Positions 32,073 to 38,083 of a stretch of DNA of 38,083 nt are shown here, in pieces (position 1 is the first letter of the stretch; the number at the start of each line of letters is the position of its first letter). The stretch is from an uncultured Bacteroidales bacterium. Its GTDB lineage: Bacteria > Bacteroidota > Bacteroidia > Bacteroidales > UBA932. The notes under the pieces are model-generated. The model was given only the letters and a program-made list of their open reading frames with translations. It ran no database searches and had not been told where the DNA came from. The stretch spans positions 56,678 through 94,760 of the forward strand of contig ONLD01000014.1 of NCBI GenBank assembly GCA_900318565.1, read 5' to 3'. A program made the position numbers and the translations under genes.

Positions 32073-33512
32073 ATGGAAAGATTAAACCGCACAACAGCCC
32101 CGCAGGCGAAAAGCTACACTGAAAAAGTAATCCAGTTCGGCGAAGGTAACTTCCTTCGCGCATTTATTGAGTGGATTATCTGGAAGACCAACCAGAAGAC
32201 CGATTTCGGCGGCTCCGTCGTCGTGGTCCAGCCCATCGAAAAGGGTATGGTCAGCTGGCTCAATGAGCAGGACGGCCTGTACCATCTCAACCTCCAGGGT
32301 CTCCAGAACGGAGAAAGCGTGGACAGCGTCGATCTGATTGACGTGATTTCCCGCGGCATCAATCCCTACGAGGACTTCCAGGCCTACCTGAAACTCGCCG
32401 AGCAGGACGAAATCCGCTTCGTGATTTCCAACACCACCGAGGCCGGCATCGCATTCGACCCGGCCTGCAAGCTCGACGACGCCCCCGCCTCTTCCTATCC
32501 CGGCAAGCTCACCCAGCTGCTTTATCACCGCTGGGAGCATTTCAAGGGCGACCCTTCCAAGGGCCTTATCATCTTCCCTTGCGAGCTGATTTTCGAAAAC
32601 GGCAAGCACCTCAAGGAGTGCATCCGCCAGTACATCGACCTTTGGAAACTCCCCGAAGGATTCAGCAAGTGGTTCGAGGAAAGCTGCGGCGTGTACAGCA
32701 CCCTGGTGGACCGCATCGTCCCGGGATATCCCCGCGACACCGCGGCCCAGCTCTGCGAAAGGGTGGGCTACCAGGACAATCTCCTGGACAAGGCCGAGAT
32801 TTTCCACCTCTGGGTAATCGAAGCTCCCAAGGAAGTCGCAGCTGAATTCCCTGCCGACAAGGCCGGTCTCAACGTGCTGTTCGTGCCTTCCGAAGCTCCT
32901 TACCACGAGCGCAAGGTCACCCTTCTCAACGGTCCCCACACCGTGCTGAGCCCCGTCGGCTACCTCAGCGGCCTCAATACCGTCAAGGAATGCTGCGAAG
33001 ACCCCGAAATCGGCAAATTCGTCCACAAAGTGATGTACGATGAGCTTCTTCCGACCCTCAACCTGCCGAAAGAGGAGCTTCTCAAGTTTGCGGACGACGT
33101 GATGGAGCGCTTCCGCAATCCTTACGTGAAGCATTTCGTGACTTCCATTATGCTCAACTCCTTCCCCAAGTTCAAGACCCGCGACCTCCCCGGCCTCAAG
33201 ACCTACCTGGAGCGCAAGGGCGAACTGCCCGTCGGCCTGGTGCTCGGCCTCGCCGGCATCATCACCTACTACAAGGGAGGCAAGAGGGGCGAAGACGAAA
33301 TCGTGCCCAACGACGATCCTAAGATCATCGAACTCCTCCAGAACCTCTGGGCCACGGACGACCCGGCAAAGGTCGCCGACGGAGTGCTCGGAGCCGAATT
33401 CATCTGGGGCGAGGACCTCAGGGCCATTCCCGGCCTGCAGAGGCTCCTTTCCAAGGCGCTCGCTCTCATCTATATGGAAGGTATGCGCGCAGCAGTAAGG
33501 GCTATTATCTAA
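32073..33512 (+). CDS. uxaB: Tagaturonate reductase (altronate oxidoreductase)
   Basis: A 479-residue cytoplasmic NADH-dependent polyol dehydrogenase of the mannitol-dehydrogenase family, reducing D-tagaturonate to D-altronate. The N-terminal nucleotide-binding region starts at VIQFGEGNFLRAFIEWI (residues 19-35). It is followed by FVISNTTEAGIAF, the FPCELIFENGKHLKE block and VDRIVPGYPRD, all typical of UxaB rather than fructuronate reductase UxuB. The C-terminal helical domain contains KVTLLNGPHT, including the conserved Lys and Asn-Gly-x-His active-site residues. It lies 15 bases after the lyase gene and 6 bases before the transporter gene. Together with UxaC and UxaA it completes galacturonate to KDG. 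Confidence 0.95.
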   Translation: MERLNRTTAPQAKSYTEKVIQFGEGNFLRAFIEWIIWKTNQKTDFGGSVVVVQPIEKGMVSWLNEQDGLYHLNLQGLQNGESVDSVDLIDVISRGINPYEDFQAYLKLAEQDEIRFVISNTTEAGIAFDPACKLDDAPASSYPGKLTQLLYHRWEHFKGDPSKGLIIFPCELIFENGKHLKECIRQYIDLWKLPEGFSKWFEESCGVYSTLVDRIVPGYPRDTAAQLCERVGYQDNLLDKAEIFHLWVIEAPKEVAAEFPADKAGLNVLFVPSEAPYHERKVTLLNGPHTVLSPVGYLSGLNTVKECCEDPEIGKFVHKVMYDELLPTLNLPKEELLKFADDVMERFRNPYVKHFVTSIMLNSFPKFKTRDLPGLKTYLERKGELPVGLVLGLAGIITYYKGGKRGEDEIVPNDDPKIIELLQNLWATDDPAKVADGVLGAEFIWGEDLRAIPGLQRLLSKALALIYMEGMRAAVRAII

Positions 33513-33518
33513 GCGGCA

Positions 33519-34967
33519 ATGAGTACACAGAAAAAATTAATGACCAACTGGCGGTGGTGGATATGCAGCCTGCTGTTTATCGCCACCACGGTGAACTACC
33601 TTGACCGTCAGGTACTGTCCCTGACCTACAAGGAGTTCATCGCTCCCGAGTTCCACTGGACGGACAACGACTACGGCACCATCACTTCCCTCTTCTCCAT
33701 CTTCTACGCCATCGCCTGCCTGTTCGCGGGCAAGTTCGTGGACTGGATGGGCACGAAGAAAGGCTACCTCATCGCCATCGGAGTGTGGTCTCTGGGCGCC
33801 GTGATGCACGCCGGCTGCGGCATCGCCACGACCTGGTTCGTGGACGGCGTGGACAGCGTGGAGGCCCTCAGGGCCGTCGAAGCCGGATCCAACGTGGCGC
33901 TGGCCATTTCCACGACCTCGGTGTACCTCTTCCTGCTGTGCCGCGGCATCCTTGCGCTCGGCGAGTCGGGCAACTTCCCCGCAGCCATCAAGACCACGGC
34001 CGAATACTTCCCGAAGAAGGACCGTGCATTCGCCACTTCCATCTTCAACGCAGGAGCTTCCGTGGGCGCCCTCGCCGCTCCGTTGCTCATACCGCCGCTG
34101 GCCAAGAACCTCGGCTGGGAGTGGGCATTCATCATCATCGGCGGCCTGGGATTCATCTGGATGTTCCTCTGGCAGATTATGTACGACAAGCCGGAGAAGA
34201 GCAAGAAGGTCAACGAAGCCGAACTCGAGTACATCCACCAGGATGACGCGGCGGAGGCAGCAGAGAAGGCGGCAAGCGCTTCCGAGAAGAGCATTCCGTT
34301 TATGCAGTGCTTCCGCTACAGGCAGACCTGGAGCTTCATCTTCGGCAAGTTCTTCACCGACGGCGTGTGGTGGTTCTTCCTGTTCTGGGCTCCTGCCTAT
34401 TTCCAGGACCAGTTCAACGCCCCCGCCAGCTCGCCTCTCGGGCAGGGCCTTATCTTCACGCTCTACGCCATCGTGACGGTTATTTCCATCTTCGGAGGAT
34501 ACCTGCCGCGCGTGTTCGTGGACAAGAAAGGTATGCACCCCTACAACGGCCGTATGCTCGCGATGCTCATCTTCGCATTCTTCCCGCTGGTGGCCCTTGC
34601 CGCGCAGCCTCTGGGAGCTATGAGCCCCTGGTGGCCGGCAATCCTCATCGGCATCGCCGGCGCAGGGCATCAGGCCTGGAGCGCCAACATCTTCTCCACC
34701 GTGGGTGATATGTTCCCCAAGAGCACCGTGGCCTCCATCACAGGCATCGGCGCAATGGCAGGCGGCATCGGCTCTATGATTATCCAGAAAGTCGCCGGCA
34801 AGCTCTTCACCTACGCCGAAGCACAGGGCGCCGCCTTCAGTTTCTTCGGATTCGAAGGCAAGCCCGCGGGCTACTTCATTATGTTCTGCTTCTGCGGTCT
34901 GGCTTACCTGATTGCCTGGAGCATTATGAAGAGCCTCGTGCCCAAGTACAAACCCGTGGAGATTTAA
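33519..34967 (+). CDS. MFS hexuronate transporter (ExuT-like, ACS family)
   Basis: A 482-residue inner-membrane carrier with about 12 transmembrane helices. The N-terminus NWRWWICSLLFIATTVNYLD (residues 10-29, then RQ) and FAGKFVDWMGTKKGYLIAIG match the anion:cation symporter family that includes ExuT. The insertion MHAGCGIATTWFVDGVDSVE, preceding the third or fourth helix, is seen in Bacteroidota members. The middle loop (YDKPEKSKKVNEAELEYIHQ) is cytoplasmic. It most likely takes up galacturonate from the periplasm by proton symport. Its position between uxaB and a pectin methylesterase supports this, though glucuronate or other acids are possible substrates. One base separates its stop from the next ATG. 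Confidence 0.92.
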   Translation: MSTQKKLMTNWRWWICSLLFIATTVNYLDRQVLSLTYKEFIAPEFHWTDNDYGTITSLFSIFYAIACLFAGKFVDWMGTKKGYLIAIGVWSLGAVMHAGCGIATTWFVDGVDSVEALRAVEAGSNVALAISTTSVYLFLLCRGILALGESGNFPAAIKTTAEYFPKKDRAFATSIFNAGASVGALAAPLLIPPLAKNLGWEWAFIIIGGLGFIWMFLWQIMYDKPEKSKKVNEAELEYIHQDDAAEAAEKAASASEKSIPFMQCFRYRQTWSFIFGKFFTDGVWWFFLFWAPAYFQDQFNAPASSPLGQGLIFTLYAIVTVISIFGGYLPRVFVDKKGMHPYNGRMLAMLIFAFFPLVALAAQPLGAMSPWWPAILIGIAGAGHQAWSANIFSTVGDMFPKSTVASITGIGAMAGGIGSMIIQKVAGKLFTYAEAQGAAFSFFGFEGKPAGYFIMFCFCGLAYLIAWSIMKSLVPKYKPVEI

Positions 34968-34968
34968 A

Positions 34969-36729
34969 ATGAAGCGGCTTTTTTCAGTAGCAATCACGCT
35001 TACTGCGGCACTGGGCCTGGCGGCCTGCGGCGGCACGTCCGGGACCGATACTACCACTCCCGACGCTGCCCCCGCGACGCCGACGGGCCTGGTGCTCACA
35101 GGCGCGGAGCAGACCTCCCTGAGTTTCAGCTGGAACGCCTCGGCCGGCGCGGACAGCTACAAGTGGCGTCTCGTCAAGGGCGTCACCGCAGCGGCTGAAG
35201 GGTCTGTCCCGCAGACCTCCGTGACCATTCCAGGCCTGGAAGCCGGGACCGAGTACACCTTCTCAGTGCGTGCCGTCTCGGCCGCAGGGATGTCGGTGTG
35301 GAGCAACCTCGGCGCCTCGACGCAGAAAGCCCCGGCCCCCGAGCCGCAGCCCGGCGGGAAAGTCCAGTGCACGGACGCTCCGATAGTCGTGGGGTATTCC
35401 GGCACTCCGGTGCTGGGCAAGTCGGGCCTGATACGCGTCCTCGACTCCAAAGGCAGCGAGGTGGACAGGATAGACCTCTCCGACATCGCCACCGTGGACC
35501 TGCTTCCCGACGGCACTATGATTCCCAAGGGAGCCGACGCCGACAACGGCAAGATAGCCATCGGCAACGATTACGTCTTCAACAGCTTTATGGACGCGCT
35601 GCACAGCTCCAACTACAGAGCGGTGCACTACACTCCCCTGCGCATCAACGGCAACACGCTCGAGATAAAACTACACAACGAGGCTCTTGATTTCGGCGCC
35701 GCCTACACGGTTAAGATCGACGATGCCGTGGCCGGTATGCCGGCGGAGGACATAAGTTTCACGACCAAGGCCGCTCCGGCCGACGAAGCGACCATACGGG
35801 TAGCCGCTGACGGTTCCGCCGACTTCTGCACAGTACAGGGCGCATTGAGCTATGTATCCGCCAAGATCAAGAAAGACGCGCCCGTGACCATTGAAATCGC
35901 AAACGGGACTTACCGGGAACTGCTTTTCCTCCGCAACAAGAACAACGTGACGCTGAAAGGGGCTTCCCGCGAGGGCACGGTCATCGCCTACCCCAACAAC
36001 GACAGCTACGAGACCGGCTCCGGCGCTTCGCTAAGTTCGAAGCCGCGTGCGGGCGCCTCCATCGGCAAGTCCGGCGGGCGTTGCCTCTTCCTTGTCGAGA
36101 GCTGCGACAATCTTGTCATAGAGGGACTTACCATCGAAAACACTTATTCCATTCCCAGCCACAAAGGCCAGGCCGAGACAATCTACTTCAATGCCGACGG
36201 CAAGCGCCTCACCATCGGAGACTGCGACCTGCTCTCCTGGCAGGACACTTTCCTCTGCAAGGGCAAAGTGTGGGTGCACGATTCCCTCATCGCGGGACAC
36301 GTGGACTTCATCTGGGGCTATCCGGAAGCGTGTCTTTTCGAGAACTGTGAAATCCGCTCCCGCGCCGGCGGCTACATCGTGCAGGCCCGCATCAACAACG
36401 CGGCAGACAAGGGATTCGTGTTCCTTGGCTGCACCCTGACCGCAGAGAGCGGCGTCAAAGACGGAAGCGTGTATCTCGCCCGCAGCGGCGGCGACAGCAG
36501 CAAATGGGACAACGTGACCTACGTCAATTGCAAGATGTCCTCCGCCATCGCTCCTGCCGGCTGGTTCAGCAACCCGGCGCCGAATCCGGCATCGCCGAGC
36601 GCCGTTTCAGGCTGGAAAGAGTTCGGCACCACAGGCGCCTCCACTGCCCAGCGCAGTACGCAAGGCCGCCTGCTCACGGCCGAAGAAGCAGCTTCTTACA
36701 GCAGCAAGCAGGCGGTCCTGGGATGGTGA
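34969..36729 (+). CDS. Pectin methylesterase CE8 with N-terminal FnIII domain, lipoprotein
   Basis: A 586-residue lipoprotein (Cys20 in GLAACGG). Residues about 36-120 are an FnIII domain close in style to that of the PL1 lyase at 14301. A beta-rich domain spans about 132-268, and a CE8 beta-helix about 274-580. Active-site residues are Gln401 (GQAETIYF), Gln425 and Asp426 (SWQDTF), Asp446 (GHVDFIWG) and Arg505. The last lies in VYLARSGG instead of the usual YLGRPW, so the Trp that follows Arg in plant-type enzymes is missing; this variant occurs in some Bacteroidota CE8 proteins as far as I recall. It is the last gene of the operon, ending one base from the convergent kduI stop. Confidence 0.9.
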   Translation: MKRLFSVAITLTAALGLAACGGTSGTDTTTPDAAPATPTGLVLTGAEQTSLSFSWNASAGADSYKWRLVKGVTAAAEGSVPQTSVTIPGLEAGTEYTFSVRAVSAAGMSVWSNLGASTQKAPAPEPQPGGKVQCTDAPIVVGYSGTPVLGKSGLIRVLDSKGSEVDRIDLSDIATVDLLPDGTMIPKGADADNGKIAIGNDYVFNSFMDALHSSNYRAVHYTPLRINGNTLEIKLHNEALDFGAAYTVKIDDAVAGMPAEDISFTTKAAPADEATIRVAADGSADFCTVQGALSYVSAKIKKDAPVTIEIANGTYRELLFLRNKNNVTLKGASREGTVIAYPNNDSYETGSGASLSSKPRAGASIGKSGGRCLFLVESCDNLVIEGLTIENTYSIPSHKGQAETIYFNADGKRLTIGDCDLLSWQDTFLCKGKVWVHDSLIAGHVDFIWGYPEACLFENCEIRSRAGGYIVQARINNAADKGFVFLGCTLTAESGVKDGSVYLARSGGDSSKWDNVTYVNCKMSSAIAPAGWFSNPAPNPASPSAVSGWKEFGTTGASTAQRSTQGRLLTAEEAASYSSKQAVLGW

Positions 36730-36730
36730 T

Positions 36731-37651
36731 TTACCGCATTTCGGTGTAGGGCAGCTTGTCCATATCGCCGTAGTCCAGGTTCTCACCTGCCATACCCCAG
36801 ATAAACATATAGTTCGAGGTACCCGCGGCGGCGTGGATACTCCATTCAGGGCTCATAACGGCCTGCTCATTGGCAAGCCATATGAGCCTTTCCTGTTTGG
36901 GCTCGCCCATCAGGTGGCATATCATATTGCCCTCAGTCACATTGAAATAGAAGTAGGCCTCGATGCGGCGGGAATGCGTGTGGGCGGGCATAGTGTTCCA
37001 CACGCTGCCGGGCTTCAGCTCGGTCAGGCCCATCTGCAGCTGGCAGGGTCCCTCCTGGAGCACGTTGCCGACGATGAGCTGGTTGATGACGCGGTCGTTG
37101 CTGTCTTCCATCTTGCCGGCGGCGAAGGAATTGGCCTTGATGGAGCCCTTGCGGCCGTCAATGGTGATGAGCTGGGTCTTGTAGGCTTTGTGGGCCGTGG
37201 CGGAATTGATGTAGAACTTGGCGGGGCACTTGGGGTCCTTGCTGCGGAACTCCACGTTCTCGCCCCCCCTGCCCACATAGAGAGCGTCCTTGAACTTGAG
37301 GGTGTACTCCTTTCCATCGACGCTGACGATACCCTCGCCGCCGATGTTGATGACGCCCAGTTCCCTGGAATACAGGAAGTAAGGAGCTTTAAGAGGGTCG
37401 ATGGTCTCGAGCTTCAGGGGCTTTGTCGCGGGCACGGCGCCGCCGAAAATAAAGCGGTCGTAAAGCGAATAAGTGAGCCTGATTTCATCCGGTACCATCA
37501 CCTCGCTCATCATAAAGCGGGCACGGAGGGTCTCGGTGTCATAGTGCTTGACATCCTCGGGATGGCAGGCGGTCTGGATGGTGTACTTGGTCTGTGCGTT
37601 CATTGCAATGCTTGCGAGCAGCATAGCTGCCATTATGGTTAATCTCTTCAT
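36731..37651 (-). CDS. kduI: 5-keto-4-deoxyuronate isomerase with signal peptide (KduI, predicted periplasmic)
   Basis: KduI converts 5-keto-4-deoxyuronate, which forms from the unsaturated uronate released by GH105, to 3-deoxy-D-glycero-2,5-hexodiulosonate. All metal ligands of the cupin are present: His224 and His226 in MPAHTHSRR, Glu231 in IEAYFYF and His273 in SIHAAAGT. The N-terminus [20 protein letters not shown] is a Sec signal peptide placed before the normal KduI start ([15 protein letters not shown]). No start codon lies between the signal and the conserved region, so a cytosolic form from this gene is unlikely. The family is classically cytoplasmic and about 278 residues; here the mature length is about 286. 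It begins 2 bases after the IIC gene. Confidence 0.92.
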   Translation of the reverse strand: MKRLTIMAAMLLASIAMNAQTKYTIQTACHPEDVKHYDTETLRARFMMSEVMVPDEIRLTYSLYDRFIFGGAVPATKPLKLETIDPLKAPYFLYSRELGVINIGGEGIVSVDGKEYTLKFKDALYVGRGGENVEFRSKDPKCPAKFYINSATAHKAYKTQLITIDGRKGSIKANSFAAGKMEDSNDRVINQLIVGNVLQEGPCQLQMGLTELKPGSVWNTMPAHTHSRRIEAYFYFNVTEGNMICHLMGEPKQERLIWLANEQAVMSPEWSIHAAAGTSNYMFIWGMAGENLDYGDMDKLPYTEMR

Positions 37652-37653
37652 TT

Positions 37654-38083
37654 TTATTTGTTTTCAAAGGATGCTTTGATGATGCGGCGGCGGTTGATGA
37701 CCGCCATCACGGTAGTGCCTGCAACAAGGATGCCGCTGCCTATCCACTTGAAGTCGTGGACCAGGTGGAATATGACCCAGGAGAAGATGCTGGACGCGAA
37801 GTCCAGGCTGCCGCCCTGGAAGCCCTCGGGAATCGCCACTGCGGCGTCTCCGGTGCGGGCGTGAACGTCCTGGGCCGCGAGAGTGAACCAGGGCGCGAGG
37901 TCGGTCACGAAATACAGGCCGACCACAAGGGCCACGAGTCCCACGATGAAGGTCTTGACCACGTTGCCCTTGGTTATGGGCAGCACGGCCGGGAACACGT
38001 AGAACATACCTGCGAGCGAGGCCAGGGGCAGGAACTCATTGCCGGGAAGCACCACGGAGAGCAGCAGGGTCACGGGGATGAGG
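37654..38083 (-). CDS. PTS galactitol-type IIC permease (GatC/SgcC-like), 3' part only
   Basis: About 143 C-terminal residues of a membrane protein are visible; the frame is open through the right edge ([17 protein letters not shown] upstream of an internal GTG). The pattern [55 protein letters not shown] resembles the C-terminus of galactitol-type IIC proteins. The end IINRRRII-like basic tail suggests a cytoplasmic C-terminus. Bacteroidales generally lack a full sugar PTS, and no IIA or IIB is visible here, so it may act as a secondary carrier or channel. It is tightly linked to kduI (2 bases), which suggests a deoxyketouronate as substrate. The family call rests on a partial sequence. Confidence 0.72.
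   Translation of the reverse strand, partial: LIPVTLLLSVVLPGNEFLPLASLAGMFYVFPAVLPITKGNVVKTFIVGLVALVVGLYFVTDLAPWFTLAAQDVHARTGDAAVAIPEGFQGGSLDFASSIFSWVIFHLVHDFKWIGSGILVAGTTVMAVINRRRIIKASFENK

Noticed and set aside
33537-35099. 520-codon minus-strand frame opposite the MFS transporter
   Set aside because: It mirrors the transporter and runs into the next gene; the product is His/Glu/Gly-rich and lacks structure signals.
1-38083. Search by eye for tRNA, rRNA, insertion sequences, phage genes and CRISPR
   Set aside because: Gene spacing leaves almost no non-coding room and I saw no tRNA-like CCA/TpsiC pattern, transposase motif or spaced repeats.

Overview
The window looks like a GC-rich (roughly 58-60 %) member of the Bacteroidales. 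The support is a SusC/SusD pair, many lipoprotein and ...AQ-type signal peptides, promoters with the Bacteroidota -7 box TAnnTTTG, and mostly no Shine-Dalgarno sequences. An uncultured gut or rumen lineage is likely, but I cannot name the genus. Nearly all of the sequence is coding. I see no rRNA, tRNA, CRISPR array or insertion sequence.

Layout. (1) 1-2244, minus strand: an operon of a small secreted protein, a DUF3575-like protein with a long Pro/Lys repeat, a YbgC/FadM-type thioesterase and the start of queF. (2) 2259-2701: a scar in which the 3' end of a cytochrome c assembly gene (ccsA-like) is joined to the 5' end of an outer-membrane porin-like gene. (3) 2707-8806: a nicotinamidase, a GH3 glycosidase lipoprotein (minus strand), then UbiA prenyltransferase, CPBP protease and GH43 on the plus strand. 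(4) 8803-9964: a LacI-type regulator with a divergent promoter region carrying two CGTGCACG palindromes. (5) 9990-36729: one uninterrupted plus-strand run of 16 genes, the pectin utilisation locus. (6) 36731-38083, minus strand: KduI with a signal peptide, and the end of a GatC-type PTS IIC protein.

How the locus fits together. Outside the cytoplasmic membrane, CE12/CE8 and CE8 esterases remove acetyl and methyl groups, two PL1 lyases and a GH28 cut galacturonan, and GH105 releases the unsaturated terminal uronate. SusC/SusD import oligosaccharides through the outer membrane. A beta-helix lipoprotein in the SusE position and a fimbrillin-like/BACON lipoprotein probably help hold the glycan. 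An ExuT-like MFS carrier takes up galacturonate, and UxaC, UxaB and UxaA convert it to 2-keto-3-deoxygluconate. KDG kinase and aldolase are not in the window. KduI appears to be exported, which would put isomerisation of the lyase-derived ketouronate in the periplasm beside an orphan IIC permease.

Most unusual observations: the tetranucleotide CATG occurs only once in 38 kb (I checked the base before every ATG I could find), which forces T-ending codons in front of Met codons; two short peptides with the same ungapped residue framework sit immediately before two lipoprotein genes; and one C-terminal-type module of about 140 residues recurs in three different proteins of the locus.
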